A program made the translations under genes and the position numbers. The notes beneath the pieces were generated by a model, which was not told the DNA's origin, made no database searches, and worked only from the letters and a program-made list of their open reading frames with translations. From contig NZ_CP061941.1 in the NCBI RefSeq assembly GCF_014805825.1, positions 3,224,001-3,288,000 of the forward strand: DNA of 64,000 nt. The letters are read 5' to 3'. Of this stretch, positions 8,772 through 17,336 are shown piece by piece (the stretch's first letter is position 1; each line of letters starts with the position of its first letter). The DNA is from Marinomonas algicola. GTDB lineage: Bacteria > Pseudomonadota > Gammaproteobacteria > Pseudomonadales > Marinomonadaceae.

Positions 8772-11186
8772 CTAACGACGATGAGTTGGAACGGTACTCT
8801 TAGAAAAGCTTTTAACAAAATCAATTGCTGGCATTGGCCGACCAAAATAATAGCCTTGAAAACGAAGACACCCCATATTCTGCAATTCACAATAATGTTC
8901 TTCGGTTTCAACTCCCTCTGCAATAACTTCGATATCAAGCGCTTTTGACATCGCAATAATCGCTGCAATAATCGCTGTATCACTTTTATCTACCAACAAG
9001 TCCCTGACAAAAGACTGATCAATTTTCAATCTATTGATTGGTAACGTCTTAAGATACTTCAAAGAAGAATACCCGGTCCCGAAGTCATCAATTGATAAGA
9101 ACGCGCCCAGCTCTCTTATTTTATTCATTTTTTCACGGCTAATGGTCAAATCACCAAGAAGCATACTTTCTGTAATTTCTAAATCAATATATTCAGGCGC
9201 TAAAGAATATTTAGTCAAGAGCATTTCTAAAGCAAGCAGGAAATCAGATTGTTGAAATTGAATAGCACTCACATTAATTGACAATTTCCAATCTGATTGC
9301 CAAAACCCCTCCTTAATCCAAACAGACAATTGTCTAAAGGACTCTTCCATTACCCAATCACCAATACTATTAATTAAGCCAATTTCTTCTGCTAAAGGAA
9401 TAAATACGCCAGGAGGCGTAAAAGAACCATCCGCTCTTGGCCAACGAATTAGTACTTCTGCACCAGTACAGGCCCCATCAAAGGCATTTTGTGGTTGGAA
9501 ATACAGCTCAAATTCTCCATGCTCAATGGCTTCATGCATGGACTTGTCCATAGACATACGCTCATCACTCATGGCTTGCATTTCATGAGAATAGAAACGA
9601 TAAGTATTTCTGCCAGCATCTTTTGCTTTATATAAAGCGGTGTCAGCTTGTTTCAATAAAATCGTCGCATCATTTTCAAGGTCATTAAATATCGTAATGC
9701 CGATACTTACGGTGATGTGTAGCTCATGCAAGCCAACATTTTTCGGCATGGCGAAAACAGATATGATTTCTTGGGCAAAAAGGGCAATTTTTTCAGAAAC
9801 AAACTCTTCACTACCTTCAATATTTGGCCAGAGCACAACAAACTCATCACCTCCAAGTCGCGCCGTTACCACCTCATCTCGGTTAAGGCTTTCTAAATCC
9901 GCAGCAACTAAACGCAGTAAATTATCGCCTACATTATGGCCTAACGAATCATTTATATTTTTAAATCGATCTAGATCTAAGAATAATAAAGCACCGGTTT
10001 TCTTCTCTTTTTTATTACTTCGGCTAAAACTATCCAATCGATCTAATAAATATCGTCTATTCGGCAACTGCGTTAAAGGATCATAAAAAGCCAAACGATT
10101 AATTCTATCCTCAGCTTCCTTTCGTGCCGAAATATCTCGTACTAACAACAGTACTTCTACTTTATGCTGTAAATTGTATTTTATCAGTCTAATTTCGACA
10201 GGAATTTTAATGCCATTATCTGAAAGATAGTGTGTTTCCAATGTAAGAGGTTGATCAAGCGCTAAAGAAACCAGTAAATCGTTAAAATACTCCCATCCCT
10301 TTGCTGTATGAAACTCTTCCATATAACAACCTAATAACTTATCTTCTTTACGATCAAGAAGACGCTCACTTGCTTTATTTACCAAACAAATTTTTCCATC
10401 TTCTTCTACTAGAAAAATGGCGTCGCCAGCGTGAGCAATAATCGCTTGTGTATGAACGATATTGTATTCAAGCGCCGTATGTGTATCGGTTAATTTTTGA
10501 AATACTCTACTAAATACCCGACTTAATTCTCCGAGTTCATCATTCTCGTGTCCTGCCGGTGTAATAATTGGAAGCCTATGTATCGATTTACGACTTGATT
10601 CAGATAGGGTAACGGTGAGTTTTTTAAGTGGTCTAGTAACCATGTAGTAAAAGAACAACGATATCAAAGACGCCAATAGAATGTCTTTTACTAAGGAACC
10701 GATTAACAAAAGGACATTCTGTTCCAGAATCTCTTCTATTAAAAATTCTCTATCGGCGGTTAAAATAATTTTTCCCAAAATAACATTACGGTCTTCATAG
10801 CGTAATACCAACTCAAACTGATCGATCTTTGGTAACAACCAATTCGCCATCTCTATATAAAAAACCGAATGTTGTACACTTCTCGAACTTGAGGCAAATA
10901 TGTTGCCATTTTCATCCAGCATTTCCGCTTTTAAGACATATTTGTTTTGCATTAGTCCATTAATTTGTTGTTGAGCCAACACTTCGTCTATCCTAAAAGC
11001 CGCCTGAACCGCTGGCTTTTCAACAACAGCTAGCAATGCATTAAACTCTTGGGAAATGGCTTCACGACTGGAGATTACATTTGAATAGAAGGTAAGTGCA
11101 CTCACAATGAGGCTGAGGATAACGGCTAGCAATAATGTGGCAATGGCTTGCTTACCAAACAATGAACGAGTAAACGCAAACTGCAA
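8772..11186 (-). CDS. Membrane PAS-GGDEF-EAL protein (c-di-GMP turnover)
   Basis: The 804-residue product has two membrane helices (about 13-36 and 158-181) flanking a roughly 120-residue periplasmic sensor, a HAMP region (about 182-235), a PAS domain (about 240-355), a GGDEF domain with intact ARLGGDEF at 443-449, and an EAL domain. The EAL signature reads EVL (577-579) rather than EAL, but the DDFGTGYSSL and EGVETEEH blocks are intact, so phosphodiesterase activity is still plausible. The start is TTG at 11186 with AGGAGG six bases upstream. It likely makes or degrades c-di-GMP in response to an envelope signal. Confidence 0.94.
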   Translation of the reverse strand: MQFAFTRSLFGKQAIATLLLAVILSLIVSALTFYSNVISSREAISQEFNALLAVVEKPAVQAAFRIDEVLAQQQINGLMQNKYVLKAEMLDENGNIFASSSRSVQHSVFYIEMANWLLPKIDQFELVLRYEDRNVILGKIILTADREFLIEEILEQNVLLLIGSLVKDILLASLISLFFYYMVTRPLKKLTVTLSESSRKSIHRLPIITPAGHENDELGELSRVFSRVFQKLTDTHTALEYNIVHTQAIIAHAGDAIFLVEEDGKICLVNKASERLLDRKEDKLLGCYMEEFHTAKGWEYFNDLLVSLALDQPLTLETHYLSDNGIKIPVEIRLIKYNLQHKVEVLLLVRDISARKEAEDRINRLAFYDPLTQLPNRRYLLDRLDSFSRSNKKEKKTGALLFLDLDRFKNINDSLGHNVGDNLLRLVAADLESLNRDEVVTARLGGDEFVVLWPNIEGSEEFVSEKIALFAQEIISVFAMPKNVGLHELHITVSIGITIFNDLENDATILLKQADTALYKAKDAGRNTYRFYSHEMQAMSDERMSMDKSMHEAIEHGEFELYFQPQNAFDGACTGAEVLIRWPRADGSFTPPGVFIPLAEEIGLINSIGDWVMEESFRQLSVWIKEGFWQSDWKLSINVSAIQFQQSDFLLALEMLLTKYSLAPEYIDLEITESMLLGDLTISREKMNKIRELGAFLSIDDFGTGYSSLKYLKTLPINRLKIDQSFVRDLLVDKSDTAIIAAIIAMSKALDIEVIAEGVETEEHYCELQNMGCLRFQGYYFGRPMPAIDFVKSFSKSTVPTHRR

Positions 11187-11445
11187 CCTAACCTCCTAAG
11201 GATATAAAAGCGTTATCTTCTCAGATAGCCCTTTTAAAATCATCACTCTTTTTAGTTAAAATACCACATTATTACATTTTTTTGACTACATTATTTGACC
11301 AGTTGTATTAGAATTAACCAATTAAAAAATACTGCAAACAGTATATATAACTCTCTGAATAATAATAGGTGGATTTAAAAAGAGTTGATAAAAATACTCT
11401 TTTTAGAATGAATAAAATAATAGCCCCTCTCTCTTTTTAATAGAC
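11187..11445. other. AT-rich intergenic region, promoter region of the GGDEF-EAL gene
   Basis: No reading frame of substance is seen here. The stretch lies between the PhoX terminator and the start of the PAS-GGDEF-EAL gene on the minus strand, so it should contain that gene's promoter. It is strongly AT-rich, and no operator could be singled out. Confidence 0.5.
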
Positions 11446-11484
11446 AAAAAAAAACCACACCTAATTACTTAGACGTGGCTTTTT
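11446..11484 (-). terminator. Intrinsic terminator of phoX
   Basis: On the minus strand a 13-bp stem begins AAGCCACGTCTAA and closes with TTAGGTGTGGTTT (three G-U pairs in RNA), followed by a run of T. It begins within about 15 bases of the PhoX stop codon and is oriented to end its transcript. Confidence 0.85.
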
Positions 11485-11496
11485 CCTAATCACTTT

Positions 11497-13401
11497 TTAA
11501 CCAATGACAGAACCGTCATCACGTGTAATCGCAATAACGCTTGAACGAGGAATAGAGTCACCGCCATCAGGCCAGTTTGAATTGCCTTTTTCCCCTGGAT
11601 GTTGAACACTGATAAACATCGTTTTTTTATCGGAACTCCAAGCCGCTCCTGTAATTTCACATTCATTTGGTCCAACCAAGAAACGACGAATCTCACCCGT
11701 TTCAGTGTCAGCAACCAACATCTGGTTATTACCTTGACCAGCAAAACCGTCTTTATTGGAATAATTTCCATCGGTTTGAATCCACAACAATCCTTTTGAA
11801 TCAAACTTAAGTCCATCGGGAGAGTTAAACATGTTATCTTGATTAATGTTTTTAGAACCAGCATTGGCGTCATCATAGACAGCAGGATTACCCGCTAACA
11901 AGAATAAATCCCAATTAAACTCTTGAGAAGTATGATCTTCGTTTATTGGTTTCCAACGCACGATTTGGCCAAAGTTATTTTTAACTCGAGGGTTAGGCCC
12001 AACAGCAGGAGTCGCATCACCACCAGCGTTGGTTTTCACTCCTCGGTTTTTATTGTTGGTTAAGCAGCAATACACTTCTACTTTGTTCGGATTCGATGAA
12101 ACCCACTCTGGGCGATCCATGGTCGTTGCGCCCACTTTAGACGCCGCTAGACGAGTATGAATCGCAATTTCAGCGTCTGTCATACCTGTGGTTTCAGGTG
12201 TAAGGGCAAGCCATTCACCTTTATTATTCTCATGAAATTTAGCAACAAACAAAGTACCTTTTGAAAGCAATTCAGAATGATCACCACCCGCCGTGTATTT
12301 TCCTTCTGAAACGAAGCGGTATAAAAACTCACCTCGCTCATCATCACCTAAATACACAACAACATGGCCGTTTGCCGCAATCGCTACTTCAGCATTCTCA
12401 TGCTTAAAGCGACCTAGTGCCGTACGCTTTTTCGGCATTGAATTTGGATTAGTTGGATCGATTTCAACAATATATCCAAAACGATTTGGTTCATTTGGGT
12501 TTTTAACAAGATCAAAGCGATCGTCCGCCATCGCCCAGTTATAACCTCGATCCTTAGTACTTACACCGTAACGTGCCAACTCTGGACTGATCTTATAATT
12601 TTCATCACTGGCAGAAAAATAACCATTAAAATTTTCTTCGCAAGTGAGGTAAGTTCCCCATGGTGTTTGCCCATTACCACAGTTATTCCAAGTACCTTTA
12701 GCCACTTCTCCTTTAGGATCTGACGATGTTTTTAACAGCGCATGACCACGAGCAGGACCCGTTATAGCCATTTCAGTGTCGGCCGTAATACGACGGTTAT
12801 ACATAGAGTCTTTTACTACTCCCCATTTACCGTCTTTTTGATTGATTTCTACAATGGATACGCCATGAGCCGCTTTTGATTTGCGAATATCGTCGGCTGT
12901 TACAGCAATACCACCTTCTCGATTAGACAGTAACGTTTTAGAATCTGTGTATTCGTTGTTAACGGCTAAAATATTTTTACCATTATGTCTGAAAAATGCT
13001 AGGCCATCACTGTGATCACCAAATGCCATTTCCTGAGATGCTCCTGTACCACCTGTTGACTTATCAAGTTCAGGTGCTTTTGACCATAATGGATCTCCCC
13101 ACGAGGTCACAACTTGCCAGCTGTATCCTTTTGGAACGGTAACCGTGTCGAGTGCATTTGCTTTTACCATGTCAAAAGCCAATCGGCTTGACTTATTACC
13201 CGCCGCAACAGCATTAGCCGCCGATAACGTTGTTGACCCCATGACAAACGCGGTGGCCCCAAAAGCCGCACCGCCACCTAAGAATGAACGGCGAGACATG
13301 GATGCTTCCGCCACATTATCAAAATCAACAACCGAGGGCGCAGGACGAACGATTTCATCAAACTCATCAAAACCAATTTCAACTGTGTTCTTAGTGGTCA
13401 T
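11497..13401 (-). CDS. phoX: PhoX-family alkaline phosphatase, Tat-exported
   Basis: The 634-residue protein has a twin-arginine signal (SRRSFLGG, RR at 37-38, then a hydrophobic Ala/Gly-rich stretch), followed by the PhoX (DUF839) beta-propeller region; segments such as TPWGTYLTCEENFNGYF and GYIVEIDPTNP are typical. PhoX enzymes are calcium/iron-dependent phosphomonoesterases that release phosphate from organic phosphates in the periplasm, common in marine bacteria. The gene is monocistronic with its own terminator. A Pho-box-like sequence about 80 bp upstream suggests phosphate-starvation control by PhoB. Confidence 0.93.
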   Translation of the reverse strand: MTTKNTVEIGFDEFDEIVRPAPSVVDFDNVAEASMSRRSFLGGGAAFGATAFVMGSTTLSAANAVAAGNKSSRLAFDMVKANALDTVTVPKGYSWQVVTSWGDPLWSKAPELDKSTGGTGASQEMAFGDHSDGLAFFRHNGKNILAVNNEYTDSKTLLSNREGGIAVTADDIRKSKAAHGVSIVEINQKDGKWGVVKDSMYNRRITADTEMAITGPARGHALLKTSSDPKGEVAKGTWNNCGNGQTPWGTYLTCEENFNGYFSASDENYKISPELARYGVSTKDRGYNWAMADDRFDLVKNPNEPNRFGYIVEIDPTNPNSMPKKRTALGRFKHENAEVAIAANGHVVVYLGDDERGEFLYRFVSEGKYTAGGDHSELLSKGTLFVAKFHENNKGEWLALTPETTGMTDAEIAIHTRLAASKVGATTMDRPEWVSSNPNKVEVYCCLTNNKNRGVKTNAGGDATPAVGPNPRVKNNFGQIVRWKPINEDHTSQEFNWDLFLLAGNPAVYDDANAGSKNINQDNMFNSPDGLKFDSKGLLWIQTDGNYSNKDGFAGQGNNQMLVADTETGEIRRFLVGPNECEITGAAWSSDKKTMFISVQHPGEKGNSNWPDGGDSIPRSSVIAITRDDGSVIG

Positions 13402-13479
13402 CTCTCATTACTCCAAAACATAATTTAGTTATTAAGCAGCATCATGCACTTATGCTAAGAACAAATGTAATAGATTAAT

Positions 13480-13497
13480 ATGTCAATGACGTGACAG
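13480..13497 (-). promoter_or_regulatory. Candidate Pho box upstream of phoX
   Basis: On the minus strand the sequence CTGTCAC-GTCA-TTGACAT fits the PhoB binding layout of two 7-bp direct repeats (consensus CTGTCAT) separated by 4 bp, with 11 of 14 repeat positions matching. A -10-like TATTAC follows about 8 bases downstream, as in PhoB-dependent promoters. The match is by eye. Confidence 0.55.
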
Positions 13498-13560
13498 TTT
13501 AGTGAAGCTCTAGAAGCAATAAAGAGAACATTAGAAGAGTGGGCATAGGGGGACTAATAA

Positions 13561-13585
13561 GGTATGGATTGTGTCAACCCATACC
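13561..13585 (-). terminator. Possible terminator hairpin after the ParA-like gene
   Basis: A perfect 7-bp stem (GGTATGG / CCATACC) with an 11-base loop lies 13 bases past the ParA-like stop codon on the minus strand, followed by TTATTAG. The T-run is weak, so termination is uncertain. Confidence 0.4.
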
Positions 13586-13598
13586 GACACGATACTCG

Positions 13599-14288
13599 TT
13601 AATCTTTCAAAAGCATATCAAGTTGAGAATAACCATGTTTAAGCCAAATTTTCATGCGCTGTCTTTCCGCAATATTCATTAGGCGACGATCATTCGCTAC
13701 AGCCCAAAAGCTGGAATTATTAAAATCAATTTTTTGGGTTAACTTTGTTTGCAGCTTCGCTAGTTCAAAAAATTCCGCTTCACGCTCAACCGCTTTTAAA
13801 TAGGTCTTTGATTTATGGAAGCGAGAAAAGTTGTCTCCACGCCCTAAATTTTGCACCACAACAAACGCCAAACCAGATTGAGTGTACTTAGTCATAAGTG
13901 TATCCAGTAAAGTCACAGAGTCGGCTCCGTCATCCATCACATGCCAAAGATATACTTGGCAACCCATCTCATCTAGCAAACCAAATACATCCGTTTCTTC
14001 GATCCACTGGCCCAAAGACTGAGACGTTTGAGCGGCTAAATCAATAATCAAATCATTTTCTGGATTCTCATCAATAGCCGTTAACATGCCATCAAGGCTG
14101 TCTTCTTCACCAATAATAACTGGAGACGCAAATTCAGAATAAAAACGTGAAAAAGTCCCATGTGAGGAGTCACAATCAAATCCTAAAAACGGTATGTCAC
14201 GATCAATATAGTACTGTGCCAGCAATCTAGATGTCATCGATTTACCTACACCACCCTTCTCTCCACCAATAAAGTGAACTTTACTCAT
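13599..14288 (-). CDS. Orphan ParA/MinD-like P-loop ATPase
   Basis: The 229-residue protein starts with a deviant Walker A motif (KGGVGKS, residues 11-17) and has FDCDSSHG after the second strand, placing it in the ParA/MinD/CobQ-type SIMIBI ATPases. There is no ParB-like gene or centromere-like repeat beside it, so plasmid or chromosome partition is unlikely. It is the last gene of a minus-strand run after a PAS-GGDEF gene and an ABM-domain gene (gaps of 39 and 41 bp). Its cargo cannot be named from the sequence. Confidence 0.85.
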   Translation of the reverse strand: MSKVHFIGGEKGGVGKSMTSRLLAQYYIDRDIPFLGFDCDSSHGTFSRFYSEFASPVIIGEEDSLDGMLTAIDENPENDLIIDLAAQTSQSLGQWIEETDVFGLLDEMGCQVYLWHVMDDGADSVTLLDTLMTKYTQSGLAFVVVQNLGRGDNFSRFHKSKTYLKAVEREAEFFELAKLQTKLTQKIDFNNSSFWAVANDRRLMNIAERQRMKIWLKHGYSQLDMLLKD

Positions 14289-14329
14289 ATTATCCTCAAC
14301 TTAAAAATTAAAGCCTATTGCACTTGTAA

Positions 14330-14680
14330 CTAGCTGAATATTGGAGAGTCGTATTGCTCTGGCTCATCAGAGTAAATGGTGACATTCCAATCTTCAGCTA
14401 ACCCCTCTTCCGCTACACAGTATTTTTCAAAAAAACCACCAATTTCCTCCCTTTTGCAATGGGCTTCAAATGACGCCATATCAGCCCATATTTCATTAAA
14501 GACAATAGGAAAGCTTTTACCCTCAGCAAAAGGGCTGGGTATATGTCGAGTAACAATGTATTGCAGGCACCCATCTTCTCTTAATGTATTCGGCTCTAAA
14601 GACTGTAAAACCTCAAACAAGGCTTTTTCTTTGCCTGGCTTCGCCTTAAATTGAGCCATGCAGTACACTTTTTTTGACAT
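14330..14680 (-). CDS. Antibiotic biosynthesis monooxygenase (ABM) domain protein
   Basis: The 116-residue protein has the small ferredoxin-like ABM fold: an opening VYCMAQFKAKPGKEKALFEV, a central YIVTRHIPSPF strand, and NEIWADMASFEAH, where the conserved 'E.W.d..a...H' pattern is seen. Relatives such as YgiN are quinol monooxygenases, others are heme-degrading or of unknown role. The ATG is preceded by AGGAT. It sits between a PAS-GGDEF and a ParA-like gene on the same strand. The substrate is unknown. Confidence 0.83.
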   Translation of the reverse strand: MSKKVYCMAQFKAKPGKEKALFEVLQSLEPNTLREDGCLQYIVTRHIPSPFAEGKSFPIVFNEIWADMASFEAHCKREEIGGFFEKYCVAEEGLAEDWNVTIYSDEPEQYDSPIFS

Positions 14681-14719
14681 TTTAAAATCCTGTAGTTAAA
14701 TTTTATATTCAAGAAATAC

Positions 14720-15961
14720 TTAATTTATAACGACCATTTGATCTCGACCATTCTGTTTTGCTATATATAACCCCTGATCAGCACGGTCTATAATTTGATG
14801 GACAGATTGATCACTTTCCTTATGCTCCACCACGCCGCCACTAACTGTAAAGAAAATTTCTCCTTTCTCAGATAATAAAGGCGTTAGCCGTGTTTTATCA
14901 CAGATTTGATTGGCGATGTTCAGGGCATCATCTAACCCTTGCTTTGGCAACAGCACTAAAAACTCTTCACCTCCGTAACGCCCTACCATTCCTTGGCTAC
15001 CTACTATTTTTTTCAGAATAGTAGAAAAGTGCCGCAAAACATCATCACCAATTAAATGCCCATAAGTATCATTGATGGTTTTAAAGCGGTCGAGGTCTAA
15101 CAAGATACAAGACAAATTAGACAAGCCTTTTGCGACAAAATAAGCGTCAAAAGAGTCAATCAAAAAACGATGGTTGTGTAACTCCGTCAGGCTATCGGTA
15201 TTTGCTGTCTCAATTAATTTTTTTTCTAATAAAACCTGTTCAGTGACATCAATGAGTACTGTCTGAATGACTTTTTTCTTATCCCAGACAATTGACCTTT
15301 CAACTAACTCAATACAAATAACGTCACCTGTTTTGGTTCGACTAAAATGACGCTCTCTATTGTTGCTTAATTCACCATTGAGAATAGATTGCACTCTTTT
15401 CGTTGCACGATATATGTCTTCACCAACAAAAAAAACTTCAATAGAGGGTAAAGCCAGTATTTCTTCGACTGTATCGTAACCAAGCATATCGGCGTACGCT
15501 TGATTGACAAAAAGAGGTTTAAAGTCACTATGAATGACCATACCTTGAATCGAGCCTTCAACTAAATCACGAAAGCGCTGCTCACTTTCCCTTAACAAAT
15601 GTTCTGATTCGACTTGAGAGGTCATATCAATAATAGAAACTTGTAATGCAGGCTCACCTTCCCATTCAATAATATGATCAATACACAGTATATGCTTAGT
15701 AACGCCATGACGATCAAGGTTTTTGAAGAGTTGTACTGTTGAGTCTTTTTCCCCTCTCATTATCGCAGTGTACATTTCTTGAGCTAAGGCTCGCTGATCC
15801 TCAGCAATAAGAGACAACAAAGAATCTATAGCGACAAGTTCGTGTGATGTCTCAAAACCATAAAGTAATGCGCACTTTTCGTCTGCATACAAAGGCTTAA
15901 AGTCACGATGTATAATAATGCCGTAACGTGAATCCATTAATGAAAGAGGGTTCCTAACCAT
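14720..15961 (-). CDS. PAS-PAS-GGDEF diguanylate cyclase
   Basis: The 413-residue soluble protein has two tandem PAS domains (about 8-115 and 125-242; each contains an 'HxDFKPLY/F' segment, suggesting a duplication), then a GGDEF domain with DLDRFKTINDTYGH and an intact GRYGGEEF signature (GGEEF at 330-334). No transmembrane helix is seen, so it should sense a cytoplasmic cue and synthesise c-di-GMP. It heads a minus-strand run followed closely by the ABM and ParA-like genes. Confidence 0.94.
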   Translation of the reverse strand: MVRNPLSLMDSRYGIIIHRDFKPLYADEKCALLYGFETSHELVAIDSLLSLIAEDQRALAQEMYTAIMRGEKDSTVQLFKNLDRHGVTKHILCIDHIIEWEGEPALQVSIIDMTSQVESEHLLRESEQRFRDLVEGSIQGMVIHSDFKPLFVNQAYADMLGYDTVEEILALPSIEVFFVGEDIYRATKRVQSILNGELSNNRERHFSRTKTGDVICIELVERSIVWDKKKVIQTVLIDVTEQVLLEKKLIETANTDSLTELHNHRFLIDSFDAYFVAKGLSNLSCILLDLDRFKTINDTYGHLIGDDVLRHFSTILKKIVGSQGMVGRYGGEEFLVLLPKQGLDDALNIANQICDKTRLTPLLSEKGEIFFTVSGGVVEHKESDQSVHQIIDRADQGLYIAKQNGRDQMVVIN

Positions 15962-16068
15962 TTGAAAACCTAAAAATAAAAAAATACCAGTTTAAAATAG
16001 CAACAAATAACGCTGATAAACAATTATTTTTAACCATTTGTCCAACAAAAAAAGAATGCTCACTGACG

Positions 16069-17271
16069 CTAACGATGTGCAAACGCGGTTTTGCTACAAT
16101 CTCTTTCTGCGTTATCCTTTTCAGCGTCTAAAATATCTTGCGGAAACTGCCCCATAAAACAGCAACAAATGCCCTCACCTATCATGGTTCTAGGACCTTC
16201 TGGGTGACCAATGTGTTTATAGACACCATGAGAGTGAGAGAGGGCATGCGAATGGCTATGGCTATGGCTATGGCTATGGCTATGGCTATGGCTATGGCTA
16301 TGGCTATGAGAGTGACTTGGTAAATGATTGAGGTCAACAGAGTGATCATGGGCGTGGTCCGACTCAGACAAACCTTGAGTATCATCCTGCGGATCTGTAA
16401 ATTCAGCATGATGATGATGCACGTCTACTTCACCAGCGGCCAGTCGGCGCTTAAATGAATTCATTAACGTTTCACCTTGTGCTGTAAGTTCCCCCGTCAT
16501 TATTTCATTTACGCGATTTTCAAAAGCGTCGATCACTTTACAATGATCACTTAAGTAAGGCGTTTGAATAAATTCAATACTAGGGTTGTCCTGCGCCACT
16601 TTATCTACATACCCTTGGATTCGCTTAATTAAGCGCCCAGTGAATAAAAAGTAAGGTGCGACCACAACACGTTTATAACCCAGCTTCAACAGTTTCTCTA
16701 AGCCAGCACCAACAGAAGGGTAAGTAACACCAGAGTAGACGGTATCAGCCCAACCAAAGCCCATGTTTTCGTTTACAATACGGGTTAATTTCGCCGCTTC
16801 CGCATTGGCAAGTGTGTCAGACGTACCACGACCCACAACAACCAACAAAGTATCGTACAAGCTTTTAGGTGGATTCTTTGGATCGATTCCCAATGATTCA
16901 TAAATACGTGCTTGAAAAGCCTCAATCATATCTTCTTGAAGCCCTAACTCACGCCCGTATGTGACCTTTAAATTACTATTTTTTTCTTCATAGGTAGTTA
17001 AAACTGAGGGAATGTCATTTTTAGCATGAGTTGCTGCAAACAGCATGCCTGGAACCGCATAGATCTCACCGACACCTTGTTCAACAAGGCGATTTAACCC
17101 CATATGGATATTAGGAGCAGAGAACTCCAAAAAGCCATATTCGACGGGTAAATCAGGAAATCGTTTTTTTAAACCCGCCGCAACCAACCCAAATTCTCTT
17201 TCGGCATCTTTATCGCGGCTTCCGTGACCACAAATCATGATGCCTTTTTTTGCGTTCTCTTGATTTATCAT
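16069..17271 (-). CDS. cbiX: CbiX-type sirohydrochlorin chelatase with Ser-His repeat
   Basis: The 400-residue protein is a long-form CbiX: two related chelatase halves (first with MICGHGSRD and PGMLFAATHAKNDIP, second with VVVGRGTSD and VVVAPYFLFTGRL) followed by a histidine-rich tail. The tail holds HHHH at about 282-285 and a run of alternating Ser-His (about residues 318-344), then GEGICCCFMGQ, a possible metal or Fe-S ligand site. CbiX inserts cobalt into sirohydrochlorin early in cobalamin synthesis. It lies 65 bp downstream of cobN. The Ser-His run is encoded by a 6-bp tandem repeat and may vary in length between strains. Confidence 0.92.
   Translation of the reverse strand: MINQENAKKGIMICGHGSRDKDAEREFGLVAAGLKKRFPDLPVEYGFLEFSAPNIHMGLNRLVEQGVGEIYAVPGMLFAATHAKNDIPSVLTTYEEKNSNLKVTYGRELGLQEDMIEAFQARIYESLGIDPKNPPKSLYDTLLVVVGRGTSDTLANAEAAKLTRIVNENMGFGWADTVYSGVTYPSVGAGLEKLLKLGYKRVVVAPYFLFTGRLIKRIQGYVDKVAQDNPSIEFIQTPYLSDHCKVIDAFENRVNEIMTGELTAQGETLMNSFKRRLAAGEVDVHHHHAEFTDPQDDTQGLSESDHAHDHSVDLNHLPSHSHSHSHSHSHSHSHSHSHSHSHALSHSHGVYKHIGHPEGPRTMIGEGICCCFMGQFPQDILDAEKDNAERDCSKTAFAHR
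16252..16308. repeat. 6-bp tandem repeat within cbiX (about 9.5 copies)
   Basis: The unit ATGGCT is repeated without interruption over 57 bp, encoding (Ser-His)n on the minus strand as AGC CAT codons. The unit is a multiple of three, so slippage would change the length of the histidine-rich segment without breaking the frame. All three frames on both strands stay open here, which creates spurious ORFs. Confidence 0.95.
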
Positions 17272-17336
17272 AACTGTCCCTTGTGGTTAACGTCTTATGG
17301 ACGTTCTAATCATGTAAAATTTATCGCTATTTGCAA

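Noticed and set aside
9640..10086. 148-residue plus-strand frame
   Set aside because: Antisense to the conserved GGDEF domain of the PAS-GGDEF-EAL gene.
16138..16323. Plus-strand frame with Met-Ala repeats (MAMAMA...)
   Set aside because: It is the 6-bp repeat of cbiX read on the wrong strand.
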